A stretch of DNA of 51,411 nt from Planctomycetia bacterium (GCA_030537455.1 JAUNMR010000029.1:1-51411), one strand, 5' to 3'. Counted from the stretch's first letter, positions 1-8,884 are shown. The notes: generated by a model from the letters alone, not told the origin. Numbers and translations are program-made.

Positions 1-1
1 G

Positions 2-43
2 CGCGACGTCGGCTTCCGCGTCGTGCGTGAAAATCGTAAGTAA
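2..43 (+). CDS. C-terminal end of a SUMF1/FGE-sulfatase-type protein (partial)
   Basis: Only the last 13 codons lie in the window; the reading frame starts before base 1 and stops with TAA at 41-43. The tail reads RDVGFRVVRENRK. The GFRVVRE ending is the usual last beta strand of formylglycine-generating-enzyme/SUMF1-like domains, which are abundant in planctomycetes. The call rests on these few residues, so the family is inferred and the rest of the protein is unknown. A strong bidirectional terminator follows 46 bases downstream, which supports this being a true gene end. Confidence 0.55.
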   Translation, partial: RDVGFRVVRENRK

Positions 44-86
44 CCGTTCCCGCGCTGTACGTCTAGTTCCACGCGGGATAACGTAA

Positions 87-130
87 TAAAAAACGCCATG
101 ACGCGTCGTTGCGTTCATGGCGTTTTTATG
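87..130. terminator. Bidirectional rho-independent terminator
   Basis: A 13-bp perfect stem pairs 89-101 with 115-127 around a 13-base loop. The stem core is ACGCCATGA/TCATGGCGT and it is flanked by A5 on one side and T5 on the other, so it can work on both strands. It sits between the plus-strand gene ending at 43 and the minus-strand gene ending at 294, where a shared terminator is expected. Confidence 0.8.
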
Positions 131-293
131 TAAAGGGGAAACACGAGTCTTTAAGAACCAAGCGCAACAGATATCACAACATAGACAAACCAAAGGGATA
201 AAGACGTCGCCAAGGTACGTAACGAAGCTTACAACGCGCGACTTCCTGTGCGCACAGCGTATTCCTTACGGCGTGCGTTCGCACGCAAACACA

Positions 294-911
294 TTAGAAG
301 AATTCCGACGGCTCAGCGGCGTAGAGATAATCGCGTCGGTGTTTAGGCGTGCGCTTTTTGGGCAGTGTACGCTCGCACGCGACGTCACATTGACCGTTAC
401 AATCCAAGAGCCATTTAGCGCGCTGCTGGTCGCTGGCGTAGTAGGCGAGCCATACGTAGTCGTTCGTTTTCATGCGCCGCCCTCGTGGAGAAAAGTAGCT
501 GAAATTCCAATAGATCGGCGCGTGCGAGTTTTCCAAGTTCTTCAGTTCACTCGGCAGAATATAGGAGACGATCAGACGATAGAGCGGTCTATCGGAGATA
601 TGGTCGGTAAAGAGTAGCACGTGCCCCTTTTCGTTGAGCTTTAGCGCCAAATCGCGTAAGGCGTCGGCAAGTTCTTTCTTGGAGACCTTAGCGCTTTCAA
701 TCACAGACAACGGGGGCTGGAACCAACTTTGTACCGTAGAGATCGCCGATTCTTCCCAATGATAGTAGGCGCGCAACACGTCGTTTTCTTCTGCGAGCGA
801 CAGACGCGCGCGACCGAGCCAAGACACAGTACCGTCGCTATAATCTTTCAACTTCAAGCGTAGTGCGATATTATCAAACAAAGCGCTTGCTTGGTCGTCA
901 TCGGGATACAT
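294..911 (-). CDS. Hypothetical protein, 205 aa
   Basis: I do not recognise the family. The protein is acidic in its first two thirds and basic near the C-terminus (a KKRTPKHRR stretch around residues 183-191). It has no signal peptide and no membrane segment. It is rich in Trp and Tyr (for example SWLG, YYHWEES, WFQPP, YWNFSYF, WLAYY), which suggests a compact folded cytoplasmic domain. Three Cys lie close together near residues 170-180 (DCNGQCDVAC); whether they bind metal cannot be judged. The start ATG at 911 follows a gene-poor stretch. It is convergent with the gene ending at 43 and shares its terminator. Codon use matches the neighbours, so it is probably real, but its function is unknown. 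Confidence 0.6.
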   Translation of the reverse strand: MYPDDDQASALFDNIALRLKLKDYSDGTVSWLGRARLSLAEENDVLRAYYHWEESAISTVQSWFQPPLSVIESAKVSKKELADALRDLALKLNEKGHVLLFTDHISDRPLYRLIVSYILPSELKNLENSHAPIYWNFSYFSPRGRRMKTNDYVWLAYYASDQQRAKWLLDCNGQCDVACERTLPKKRTPKHRRDYLYAAEPSEFF

Positions 912-1372
912 AGCGCGTCCAAGGAAGGGTTGAGCGTTTACGGTTTCTAACGTCGACGCGTAGCGTCGCGTTTATACAATAGGACGCCATCGGCGCTCGC
1001 GCAGAGGCGATAAGCGCCGATAGAATCCTTACAATCGCGCGCAAACATACGCGCGAGTCGCCCAACTATGACAAGGAAGCGCAGTATTCCAGGGGGGGAA
1101 TAGACCGGCGTATTCGAGAGGAACACATACCGTTGCGCTGACGGCAAAGCGTCAACGTCAAATCGACGGCGTACACTAAAATCTTAATTAAAAAACGCCA
1201 AAGTTCAAGCTTCTTTTCTTAGAAAACCAATCTTATATCTCTTTTTGTCCTGTCACTCCAGGGAATATAACAAATATTCACACTAACCAAAGTACCCGCG
1301 AGATTAGTACGGTTTGGTTTTTTCGTTTTAACCCACGTCGTTGTATTCACGCTTATTCCGGTTAATAACCGG
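912..1372. other. Gene-poor interval between two minus-strand genes
   Basis: No convincing gene. A 66-codon minus-strand frame (947-1147) opens with TTG, has no visible ribosome binding site and is rich in Arg, so I leave it out. The right end carries a perfect 14-bp palindrome AATAACCGGTTATT at 1364-1377 that covers the stop codon of the next gene. There is no T-tract next to it, so it is not a clear terminator. Confidence 0.5.
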
Positions 1373-3607
1373 TTATTGCGCGCGACCGGTGAAATCGGCG
1401 CGTACGCACGCGACCCCTTGGTCACGGCAGAACGCCTGGAGACTTTCAAAGCACGCCTCCCCATTGGGCGCGACCTGAGCGCGCGCGTAAGGCGCCCAGT
1501 ACATATTGCGCCCGGCGAGTCCCCAAGATTTTACGTAGAGCACAAAGGCGTCGAGTAGTTCTTTTTCGAACTCAGGCGTCTGCGCGCGCTGTGCGTCGTA
1601 GGGAATCGTGAGCGCCTGACGAGCGCCCGGCTGTTTGGGGAAGACGATCGAGTCCGGGTAGCATATTATTACCACGGCGCGTTCGTTTCCACCCGTGGCG
1701 GGTCGTAGAAGCTCCTTAGTGATAGAGATAGCCTCTTTCGGGACGTTGTCCTTGGGCTCATTGCGTTCTTGGTGCTTGGCGGAATCGTTGGCGAGGGTCG
1801 TGCCGGTGGAACTGGTTCCCTGACCGTTACGACCGTACGCGGTATTGCCCAGGGTCTTATTCGGGTCGACCTGCGGTTGATCTATAGGGCGCGCGTTCTC
1901 CGAGGGTTGACCTCCCTGGAGCGTGGCGACTAGATTATTCGACGCGGCAGAGTAGGGCACATACTGCGCCGTGTTCGCGTCGGTGGGACCGCTCGCGCTA
2001 GCGACATTGTTACCCGTGAGCGTTTGAGCGACGCCCGAGGTCGTGGAAGCGCTAGCGTCGCCGGGTTGATCCTGTCCGCCTTGAGACATTGCGCGGTTCG
2101 CTACGGAACCGTCGGTCGCTGCGACGTTAGCGTTGAGATTATCGGTAGTCGCGCCATAGGCGTTATTTTGTACAAACTGCCCTTGAGCGGGGTTGAGCGT
2201 CGGCGTTGCGCCGGTCGCAGAACCGCCCCCTTGTCTGAGGGCAAGCGACGCCTCCCCAGACGGCGCGCTGGGTGCAACGCCTTGATTTTGCGCGTATACG
2301 CCGTGATATTCCGGAGGAATAAAGTTAGAATCGTTCCCCGGCGCCATCGGTAGACCGCTCCTGACGTCAAAACCTCCTTGACCCAACGCCACGGCGGCGC
2401 CGGCTCCGCCAACCGGCTCGCTCGCGCCGTCGGCATGTGCGACGCCAAGTCGCGCGTTAACGCCAAGCGCGTTCTGCAGTTCCGACTGACCGGTATTTCC
2501 CCCGGCGTTGAAACCGGCGCGTTGAGCTTCTCGACGCAACGCGTCTTCACGCGCCAGTTGCGCCCTCTGAACGCTGAGCGCCTCTTGAATTTGCGCATAG
2601 AGTCGTGCGCGTGCGAAGTTGATCTGCTCAGTCAGCGTTTGCGTCAGCACGGGGTTAGGGGCGGGATATTCGATTTCTTGGTCTTCTTCCACGAACTCGT
2701 ATCCGTAGAGTTCGCCCCAGGACGCTAACGCGGCAATCGCGCTATAGAAAAATTCCGCGCCGCTTGGTCGCACGATAATCAGGGGGTAGGGTTCAATTTG
2801 CGCGGACGGACCGCTTTGGCGTTGATAAGTCGCCGCTACGGCGCGTAGCGCGACGTCAAAGGGATTTCCGGGGTACCGCGCGACGAGGAAGTCGGCTTGG
2901 TTGAATCGCACTCCCTCGGGCATAATAAAGACGCCCGCGCTATTGCATTCGATATAGATAGGACGGCGAAAGACTCCATTGGCTCCTTGGTAGGGCAGGA
3001 TCGCATAGGAACGCTTGGCGTTGGCGTTCTTTTGGCGTAGTTCTTCCGCCTGTGCTTTGAGCGCTTCAAGTTCCTTGTCGACCGCGTCGACGGCCTCTTG
3101 GATAGCCAAGGCGTCTTGCGGTTCTTCGCTCAGGAGCGCCTGGTATTTACGACGCATAACCTCTTGTTCTTCGCGCAGTTTCGCGAGCGCCTGCTCGGCG
3201 TTGGCGAGTCGTTCGCGTTCACGTTCCAGCGCCGCGCCGCTTCGCTCACGCGTCTCTTGTAACTGTTGCAGGAACCATTCGCCCGATTCTTTCGCGTCGC
3301 GTAGATCTTCCAGCGACGCGGCGTCGGTCTGTAGGAGCGCGCGCGCGTAGTCGTCGTCGACGTCATCGCGCGCGGGAGACTGCGGCGGTTCGGTCAGAAT
3401 GACGCCGTCGGAGCCAAGCGCCAGTTGCGCGTCGAACGCCTCCGACGTTTCCTCTGGGGAGATTGCTTCCTCCGCCGCGGTCGAGTCGCTGGTCTTCTGT
3501 GCCACTAGCACAAAGATCATCGCCAGTACTCCCATAGTGCACAGGAGTACAGCGAGGAACGGAAAGAGCGAGAAGGGCTCTTCGTTTGCGTTAGCGCGTT
3601 TGGACAT
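1373..3607 (-). CDS. Membrane-anchored coiled-coil protein, partner of the ExbB-like channel
   Basis: 744 aa. One membrane helix lies at residues 13-36 (FPFLAVLLCTMGVLAMIFVLV), just after a short cytoplasmic N-terminus ending EEPF. This is the layout of ExbD/TolR/MotB/ZorB partners. Residues about 95-200 form a Glu/Arg/Ala-rich coiled coil. A globular domain follows at about 205-320 (RRPIYIECNSAGVFIMPEG, then YPLIIVRPSGAEFFYSA). A long low-complexity Gly/Ala/Asn/Gln linker spans about 350-600. A second globular domain with a similar start (ERAVVIICYPDSIVFP) ends the protein. The membrane helix has no Asp, the residue ExbD and MotB use to carry protons; Glu9-Glu10 sit just before it. I see no OmpA-type peptidoglycan-binding motif. 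It starts 64 bases after the ExbB-like gene in the same direction, so they are very likely co-transcribed. The exact role is unknown. Confidence 0.75.
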   Translation of the reverse strand: MSKRANANEEPFSLFPFLAVLLCTMGVLAMIFVLVAQKTSDSTAAEEAISPEETSEAFDAQLALGSDGVILTEPPQSPARDDVDDDYARALLQTDAASLEDLRDAKESGEWFLQQLQETRERSGAALERERERLANAEQALAKLREEQEVMRRKYQALLSEEPQDALAIQEAVDAVDKELEALKAQAEELRQKNANAKRSYAILPYQGANGVFRRPIYIECNSAGVFIMPEGVRFNQADFLVARYPGNPFDVALRAVAATYQRQSGPSAQIEPYPLIIVRPSGAEFFYSAIAALASWGELYGYEFVEEDQEIEYPAPNPVLTQTLTEQINFARARLYAQIQEALSVQRAQLAREDALRREAQRAGFNAGGNTGQSELQNALGVNARLGVAHADGASEPVGGAGAAVALGQGGFDVRSGLPMAPGNDSNFIPPEYHGVYAQNQGVAPSAPSGEASLALRQGGGSATGATPTLNPAQGQFVQNNAYGATTDNLNANVAATDGSVANRAMSQGGQDQPGDASASTTSGVAQTLTGNNVASASGPTDANTAQYVPYSAASNNLVATLQGGQPSENARPIDQPQVDPNKTLGNTAYGRNGQGTSSTGTTLANDSAKHQERNEPKDNVPKEAISITKELLRPATGGNERAVVIICYPDSIVFPKQPGARQALTIPYDAQRAQTPEFEKELLDAFVLYVKSWGLAGRNMYWAPYARAQVAPNGEACFESLQAFCRDQGVACVRADFTGRAQ

Positions 3608-3671
3608 ATAACTTTAGACTCTATGTGGCGTTCGTACGACGCGCCAGTGGCGTCGGAGCGTTGCGCGCGTA

Positions 3672-5168
3672 CTATGCGCTACGCTTGTGGTTAAGGTTCG
3701 GCGCGTGGTCGTTTGGCTCGGCGTCGTTAGGCGCCTGACGTTCTTTGGCGCGTGCACGTCGTTCTAAGTTTGACGCGTCGCGCGCCTCTAAGTCGGGCAC
3801 GCTCGGGGTTTCAATCGTGTCGTCGTCTTCCTGAGCGCGTATCGGGACAGACTCTTGAGCGACGCTGTGGCGCGAGAAATTCGCCAGACGCACCGATTCA
3901 CGCGCATCCACGCGTGTGGAGGCGAGTTTCGAATTGAGTAGACAAACCGTTGCGGAGAGGTTGGTGAGCGTCTGTTCGAATTCTCCGACCTGGGCAATGC
4001 GTTCCAGAGAGTTGGCGAATTGCTCTTCCAGCGAGCTGACGTTTGCCGCGGCGCTGGCCAGATCGGCAATGGCGAGGCACTGTTTTTCCAATTGACGTTC
4101 CAGCGCCACGGAGCGTTCGCTCTGCCGCGCGGCGTCTTCCATTAGGGGCTGTAGGACGTTGGCAAGGAACTGCGACTGCGCCGTGGTAAGTTGTTCCGTC
4201 CAGCTCTGCGCGCTGTGCGTCATGCTCTCTTGCAACGCGACGCCGAGGTTCTGCGCCATTCCCTGCGCGAGATTGGAGGTTAGATTGGTAATTTGAGCGT
4301 TAAGCGCTTGAAGGTTTTCTGTTTGGCGTTGCGTCGCTTCTTCAAAGGTCGTAACGAGCGTTTGCGCCAGACGTAACGCGATTTGAGTCGAATCGCCGTC
4401 GCCCTCGAGCGTGAGCGAGGTATTCTCTCTGGAGGCGAATCGTCCTCGAAGTTCCACGTCTGCCATTCTTGCGACGCTTTGCGCGAGTTTCGCGTCCTGC
4501 TTGCGCGAGAAGAATAGCCCGAAATATAGCGCAAAGACCAGTGTGAGCGCCAGCGCGGTGGTGTCAAAGGCGACCTTTAGCCCGGCGGCGAGGTTTTCGC
4601 CGGTGGTCTCTAGTTGCGTGAGGTCGAGCGAACCGAGCGCGACGTTAATACCAAGAACGGTGCCTAAAAAGCCGAGGATCGGAATAGCCCAAATAAAGGC
4701 GCGCGTCATGCCGTATTCGTTTTCGCGCTGATCGTAGGCGTCGTCGGCGAGAATGCGTAGCTCCTGATCAAGTTCCTCGGGGGATCCCCCGTGCTTGAGG
4801 AAGTTTAGCGCTTCGGTCAGGCGCGTGAGATAGACCGACTCTCCGCGTACGTCGCGCGCCTGGTCGATCGCTTTGAGATAATCGTCGACGCGCGTGAGCG
4901 GCTCGCGCTCTTGTCGTTTCGGGGGAAAAAGCGTTCCACGCTTGAGGAGCCTGCGCTCGCGTAAAGTGCGTAGACTCTTAAAGGCCACGTCGAATAGACC
5001 GAGCCAGAACATGGCGATTGTGACGTATTCCACAGGGTGACCGGTACTATAGCGCGCCAGCGTTGGGTTGGCGATCGCCTGATTTTCAATGGCGAAGTAG
5101 TACCCAAAGGTCGCGACAAGTCCCCAGAGGATCGAGGAACACGCTAGTTTTGACAGAATTTTATTCAT
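3672..5168 (-). CDS. MotA/TolQ/ExbB-family proton-channel protein with coiled-coil tail
   Basis: 498 aa. Two N-terminal hydrophobic segments (about residues 10-27 and 47-65) come first. The family core has IPILGFLGTVLGINVAL at about 160-180 and FDTTALALTLVFALYFGLFF at about 205-225; GTVxG and TTA are the hallmark ExbB/TolQ/MotA motifs. From about 265 to 415 the protein is a long Gln/Ala/Leu-rich coiled coil (repeated LAQ, NLTSNLAQ, LERQLEKQ), followed by an acidic then basic tail. ExbB and TolQ are about 230 aa, so the tail is an addition; a long cytoplasmic tail on a MotA-like core is also the plan of ZorA in Zorya defence systems and of uncharacterised planctomycete proteins. Its likely partner is the single-helix coiled-coil gene downstream. 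It uses, or once used, an ion gradient across the inner membrane (family knowledge); what it powers is not known. Confidence 0.85.
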   Translation of the reverse strand: MNKILSKLACSSILWGLVATFGYYFAIENQAIANPTLARYSTGHPVEYVTIAMFWLGLFDVAFKSLRTLRERRLLKRGTLFPPKRQEREPLTRVDDYLKAIDQARDVRGESVYLTRLTEALNFLKHGGSPEELDQELRILADDAYDQRENEYGMTRAFIWAIPILGFLGTVLGINVALGSLDLTQLETTGENLAAGLKVAFDTTALALTLVFALYFGLFFSRKQDAKLAQSVARMADVELRGRFASRENTSLTLEGDGDSTQIALRLAQTLVTTFEEATQRQTENLQALNAQITNLTSNLAQGMAQNLGVALQESMTHSAQSWTEQLTTAQSQFLANVLQPLMEDAARQSERSVALERQLEKQCLAIADLASAAANVSSLEEQFANSLERIAQVGEFEQTLTNLSATVCLLNSKLASTRVDARESVRLANFSRHSVAQESVPIRAQEDDDTIETPSVPDLEARDASNLERRARAKERQAPNDAEPNDHAPNLNHKRSA

Positions 5169-5224
5169 GACGTCGTTTCAGTTATCTCGTGCGTCGCGTG
5201 TGACGCTGTATTCGCCATAGCGCA

Positions 5225-6514
5225 TTAGAAGTCGTACCACAGACCGCCGCCGATTTTACGCTGGTAAGTATGGTGGAACTGGTACAGGTCGTCGCCGCCC
5301 ATGAAGTATTCCGCGCCCAGACGCAGTACGGAGTTATTAGCGCCACGCCATTGCGCTCCAATTTGCGTTGCCCAGTACCCTCCGAAATCGCGCTCTTGAT
5401 AGAGGTGACCGTGTGTTGCGAAGAAGGGTCGAGCGACCCAATTTGACCGATTTGGATTGTATAACGGCGAGTATTCGAACCCGAACTGCAATTCCAACGG
5501 GTCAGTTGTGCGACCGGTGTGGAAAGCGTAGTCGACTTCCGCATAGAGTCGCACGTCGTCGACCGGTTTGAACGCCAGCCCCAGCATGACGGAGTCGCGC
5601 GAATAATGCACACGCGGGCGGAAGTTGTCCATGAGGTAGTTGTCGCCCAGGTGCGAACTGACGTGGTAGTATCCGGTTTTGAACTGCCAGCGTTTGGTTC
5701 CGTAGACGATTGGCACGCCGGCGCGGTAGTCGGTCGCGGCAAGATTACGATGGCGTTCCCAGTCCAATCTCAAGAGCGCGGCGCCTTCGAGTTCGATTTC
5801 CCACCCTTCGGGTTGTACCGGGTCGCTTGTGCCGAAACGAAAGATCGGCGCGCGCCCGCCCAGGGTGATATCCCACAGCGTTCCATAATCGTTATCGTAG
5901 GTGATAATACTCTGCAAACGCGGCTCTTTGCGACCCGCCATGTACGACGGGTACATGAGTCCTTGGGGGAGGATTTGGCGCGTCCAGACTTTGGAACTTG
6001 TGTCCGCTTGAACCCAGCGTTCGTAGAACGTGTCGCCGTCGCGGGAATTGTTCTGCACCTCGAAGCCAAAGAGTCCCTTCGACTGAACCTTTTTGGGCGC
6101 GCGCCCATTTCCAGAGGAGGCGGAAACGCCGTAGTCGCGCGGCAGTGCGGCGCGACGCTGATACAGTTCCGCCGTGGCGTTGTCCAACTGCGCGTCGGAG
6201 CCGAGCGCGTAACCTCCGCGAAGGTCAGCGGGCGTTGACGCGTAGTCGTCGTAATCGAGGTTCGGCGAGGCGGCGCCGTTATGGTCGTAGTAGCCGTAAC
6301 TATCGACGCTATAGCCATTTGAGGAATAGAGCGAGTTGGGCGAATTAAAATCGGGTATGTCGTCGTAATCGAGCGGGTCTGTCTCGTCGTAATAGGGCGA
6401 CGCCGCAAAGCTCTCGGCGCACGCGGCGCACAGGAGTAGCGCGAGCAGACACATTACGCCAGTGTAGGCGTGTAAATCGATTATTTTAAGACGCTTAAGT
6501 ACAGGGGAACTCAT
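5225..6514 (-). CDS. DUF1207 exported, probably outer-membrane beta-barrel protein
   Basis: 429 aa from the ATG at 6514. An earlier in-frame start exists but would put an Arg/Ser-rich stretch in front of the signal peptide. Residues 1-33 form a signal peptide (core GVMCLLALLLCAACAESFA). After an Asp/Tyr/Pro-rich linker (about 35-110) comes a DUF1207-like region with LPQGLMYPSYMAGRKEPR, TLWDITLGGRAPIFRFG and HVSSHLGDNYL. Alternating aromatic/polar strands run to the end (LYAEVDYAF, LELQFGFEYSP, LRLGAEYFM), and the chain ends in YDF; a C-terminal Phe is typical of outer-membrane barrels. It lies 56 bases upstream of the ExbB-like gene in the same direction, suggesting an operon joining an outer-membrane protein to an inner-membrane motor (inference). 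The function of DUF1207 is not established. Confidence 0.75.
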   Translation of the reverse strand: MSSPVLKRLKIIDLHAYTGVMCLLALLLCAACAESFAASPYYDETDPLDYDDIPDFNSPNSLYSSNGYSVDSYGYYDHNGAASPNLDYDDYASTPADLRGGYALGSDAQLDNATAELYQRRAALPRDYGVSASSGNGRAPKKVQSKGLFGFEVQNNSRDGDTFYERWVQADTSSKVWTRQILPQGLMYPSYMAGRKEPRLQSIITYDNDYGTLWDITLGGRAPIFRFGTSDPVQPEGWEIELEGAALLRLDWERHRNLAATDYRAGVPIVYGTKRWQFKTGYYHVSSHLGDNYLMDNFRPRVHYSRDSVMLGLAFKPVDDVRLYAEVDYAFHTGRTTDPLELQFGFEYSPLYNPNRSNWVARPFFATHGHLYQERDFGGYWATQIGAQWRGANNSVLRLGAEYFMGGDDLYQFHHTYQRKIGGGLWYDF

Positions 6515-6704
6515 GGCGGGCGTCCGGTTGCAATGCACAGTCAAGCGTCGTCCCAACTTGGTAGACCACGCGCGTGGGGCGCACGGTCTGGACGACGCGG
6601 TCGTCGCAAAGTACCGACTTTTCGCCAGAAAGTCAAGTGATTTAATCACGCAGACGCTACGTCTGAATTACATGTGGAAATCACGAGATACATTTAGTAG
6701 AAAT

Positions 6705-6758
6705 GCAGAAGAAGAGGAACCAAGCGTCCGGCAAAGTCTATATTGCAAGGACGCTTGG
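6705..6758 (-). terminator. Terminator after the thiamine-related gene
   Basis: A 10-bp perfect stem (CCAAGCGTCC at 6720-6729 pairs with GGACGCTTGG at 6749-6758) is followed on the minus strand by a pyrimidine-rich TTCCTCTTCTTC stretch. It lies 13 bases past the stop at 6772 and separates that gene from the DUF1207 operon. Confidence 0.6.
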
Positions 6759-6771
6759 AGCAATGGGGGAA

Positions 6772-7224
6772 TCAGTCGAGTTTCAGATTTTTCGCCATGG
6801 CGTAAAGTTCTTTCTCGAGCGTGTAGGAGCGATACCGTAACGCTTCCCACTTTGGCGCAAGTTCCGGCGCGAGGAGTTTGCAGAATTCCTCCAGACTGCG
6901 CAACGACTCCTGAAGCCTTGCAAAATTCGCCACAACAATCTTTGTGAGACTACCGCGCTGGTATTCGTCGGCGGTCGAGATCGACACGCCCACGTCGTGA
7001 GTTGTGTCGCGCGCGAGCATGCGTTGCTCGCGGTCGAGCCGTTCGGAAACCATTGCGAACTCATGACGCGTTTCTTTCAGTTGTGCGGTCAGATCGGCGT
7101 CGTCGCTCAGAAAACGGCAGGCGTCTTCCAACACGCGAAGCGCCTCGCGCCCGCGATTGACGCTTGCGTCGAGAATGCGGTAAAGATTACGTGCGACGAT
7201 TGTGGAATCTGTTGTGGAAGTCAT
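6772..7224 (-). CDS. Stand-alone ThiD2-like domain (N-terminal domain of fused thiamine-phosphate synthases)
   Basis: 150 aa from the ATG at 7224; the longer frame would run into the upstream gene. The sequence NLYRILDASVNRGREALRV, then LEDACRF, LKETRHEF, ARDTTHDVG and RLQESLRSLEEFCKL matches the helical domain that precedes ThiE in planctomycete and Aquificae thiamine-phosphate synthases (the ThiD2 family; a role in HMP-phosphate phosphorylation has been proposed from genome context). Here it stands alone with no ThiE barrel attached. It follows the DUF3754 gene by 43 bases on the same strand and ends at a terminator, so the two likely form a transcript. I am fairly sure of the family and less sure of the reaction. 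Confidence 0.65.
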   Translation of the reverse strand: MTSTTDSTIVARNLYRILDASVNRGREALRVLEDACRFLSDDADLTAQLKETRHEFAMVSERLDREQRMLARDTTHDVGVSISTADEYQRGSLTKIVVANFARLQESLRSLEEFCKLLAPELAPKWEALRYRSYTLEKELYAMAKNLKLD

Positions 7225-7267
7225 GTTATCGAACTCGTTCCTTGCGAAGGCGCATAAACGGCGAATC

Positions 7268-8683
7268 TCAATAGTTGAAAAAATTATCCCACTCGTGGTC
7301 GAGCTGATGCAACGCTTGCTCCATCGAGACGACGCGAAACTGCTCCACGTTCGATCCGTCAGGTCGTTCGTGTTCACGTTCCTCTAAGATATTCTTTTCA
7401 CGCAATTTGCGTAAGGCGTCGCTCGATTCAAAATCGACGTGGAGATTGAATTTCTCCAAGAGCCATCGTTCGGCGTCGTCGTCGATTTCGCGTTCCGTCG
7501 ACCAGCGCTCACGACGTAGCGTCATGATATAACCGAGCACGAACTCTTTGATCTCTTGTAACTCTGCGGCGGTTGTGAGTACGTCGACGACAGAGAGATT
7601 TGTGGCCAGCGTATGGTAGTAGAGGCGACGCGCATATTTCTGCAGGTACGCCGTGCGCCTGTTCGCAAAGCCCATAACGCTCTTGAACGCCGCAAGGAGA
7701 AAGCCGATTGCCATAAGAATAAAGGTCACAGTCGACAGGACGCTAAAGATAATTTTAGCAATAGCGGAACCGGCGCCGGCGAAAAATGTTCCGCCGATCT
7801 TCATGCCGTCAAAGAGTGGAAAACGTAATTTCACACGTGGCGCTATCATGTTGAGTCGTTCTAAGTCGACGTCTTTAAATAGCTTAATAACGATTGGGTC
7901 GTTCACGGCGACGTTTGCGCTCCCGGGGGTTTCCGCCTCGTCGCAATGTTCTGGGTTCATACGCGCAATCACGCAGATACGACTAATCCTTTCGCTTTGA
8001 ATCGTAAGATCGGCGCCGGAACATTGCCAGCGTGGAAATCTTACCGGCGGCGCGGTGGTTACGCCGCGAATAAAGACGTGGTAGTCGCTATAGTCGTCGT
8101 AGACGGCAACGACCGGTAGCGTGCCGGGGCGTTTGAGACTCATGGCGCGATCGAGCGCGGCGCGCGGTAATTCAAAGTAGTTGCAAGCCTGTAGTAGTTC
8201 GCGTAGACCTTCTAGAAAGTCGGTGCGCGCAACGTCGCGTTCCTGGACGCTGAAGACGCGTTCGAATTTTAAGTCAGAGTCTAAGTCAAAGGGGGCAAAG
8301 GCGTTATGTAGCTTGAGATTGTGTTCATGGTAATCAAAGTGAAAGCGCGCCGCGCTCAATTTGACAAATTCCAGGAGTAATTCTATCTTTTGCGGATCTT
8401 CGACCTCTTTAGCAAGTTCCTCGACTATGAGTTCTAAACGTACGGGGATAAAGTTTTCACGCTGATCAGCGTTGGGGGGCGAGAAGTCGGCGTCGAAGAG
8501 CGAGTGTTTAACCAAGCGCGGTCGAAAGTAGGGAAACCATCGCGCAAGTTGTTGGCAAATAATGTCAAATGGTTTAAAGATTGTGTCTAAAACGGTTCGA
8601 CCGTCGGTAAGATAAAGGTCTTGTGGAACACTAAAGATTCCGCGTAGGATCCGGTTGAGTTCAGTGCGAAGTTTTACCGCCAT
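7268..8683 (-). CDS. DUF3754 / TMEM143-family membrane protein
   Basis: 471 aa from the ATG at 8683; a TTG seven codons earlier is possible but less likely. The N-terminal half is soluble and acidic. Around residues 260-290 is VIKLFKDVDLERLNMIAPRV then LRFPLFDGMKIG, the conserved DUF3754 stretch also found in eukaryotic TMEM143. Two hydrophobic segments follow (about 290-330: FFAGAGSAIAKIIFSVLS and FILMAIGFLLAAF). Then comes a conserved Tyr/Leu-rich region (YARRLYYHTLATNLSVV, LQEIKEFVLGY) and a helical C-terminus. It is probably an inner-membrane protein with most mass in the cytoplasm. The molecular function of the family is not established. It is likely co-transcribed with the thiamine-related gene downstream. 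Confidence 0.8.
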   Translation of the reverse strand: MAVKLRTELNRILRGIFSVPQDLYLTDGRTVLDTIFKPFDIICQQLARWFPYFRPRLVKHSLFDADFSPPNADQRENFIPVRLELIVEELAKEVEDPQKIELLLEFVKLSAARFHFDYHEHNLKLHNAFAPFDLDSDLKFERVFSVQERDVARTDFLEGLRELLQACNYFELPRAALDRAMSLKRPGTLPVVAVYDDYSDYHVFIRGVTTAPPVRFPRWQCSGADLTIQSERISRICVIARMNPEHCDEAETPGSANVAVNDPIVIKLFKDVDLERLNMIAPRVKLRFPLFDGMKIGGTFFAGAGSAIAKIIFSVLSTVTFILMAIGFLLAAFKSVMGFANRRTAYLQKYARRLYYHTLATNLSVVDVLTTAAELQEIKEFVLGYIMTLRRERWSTEREIDDDAERWLLEKFNLHVDFESSDALRKLREKNILEEREHERPDGSNVEQFRVVSMEQALHQLDHEWDNFFNY

Positions 8684-8884
8684 TGTAATATCCCACTTGC
8701 ACAATTTAGTCGGAATAACCAGGGATGCTGACTATTGTCAAGACAACCGGTTTTTATTGTAGGCGATCCCGGAGTAGAGTCAAGGTTTGATATCATTAGA
8801 GCTTGGCGTTAAAGGTCGTCTCGTACGGCGAACTTCCAGACTCAACAAGCAGGACGACGCGTATATGAATAGGAAAAGGATTAG

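Noticed and set aside
117..617. 166-codon plus-strand frame at the left end
   Set aside because: It begins inside the terminator arm at 115-127 and overlaps the minus-strand gene 294-911, with no ribosome binding site or recognisable domain.
947..1147. 66-codon minus-strand frame
   Set aside because: TTG start, no ribosome binding site, Arg-rich product and no known motif; a G7 run inside makes the frame fragile.
1364..1377. Perfect palindrome AATAACCGGTTATT as a terminator
   Set aside because: It has no loop and no T-run; it covers the stop codon and may be chance.
1373..5168. Zorya-type phage defence system (ZorA/ZorB)
   Set aside because: The channel protein is ZorA-like in plan, but the partner lacks the membrane Asp and an OmpA-type domain, and no ZorC, ZorD or ZorE-like gene is adjacent.
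5519..6238. 239-codon plus-strand frame over the DUF1207 gene
   Set aside because: Antisense to a gene with signal peptide and family motifs; no independent support.
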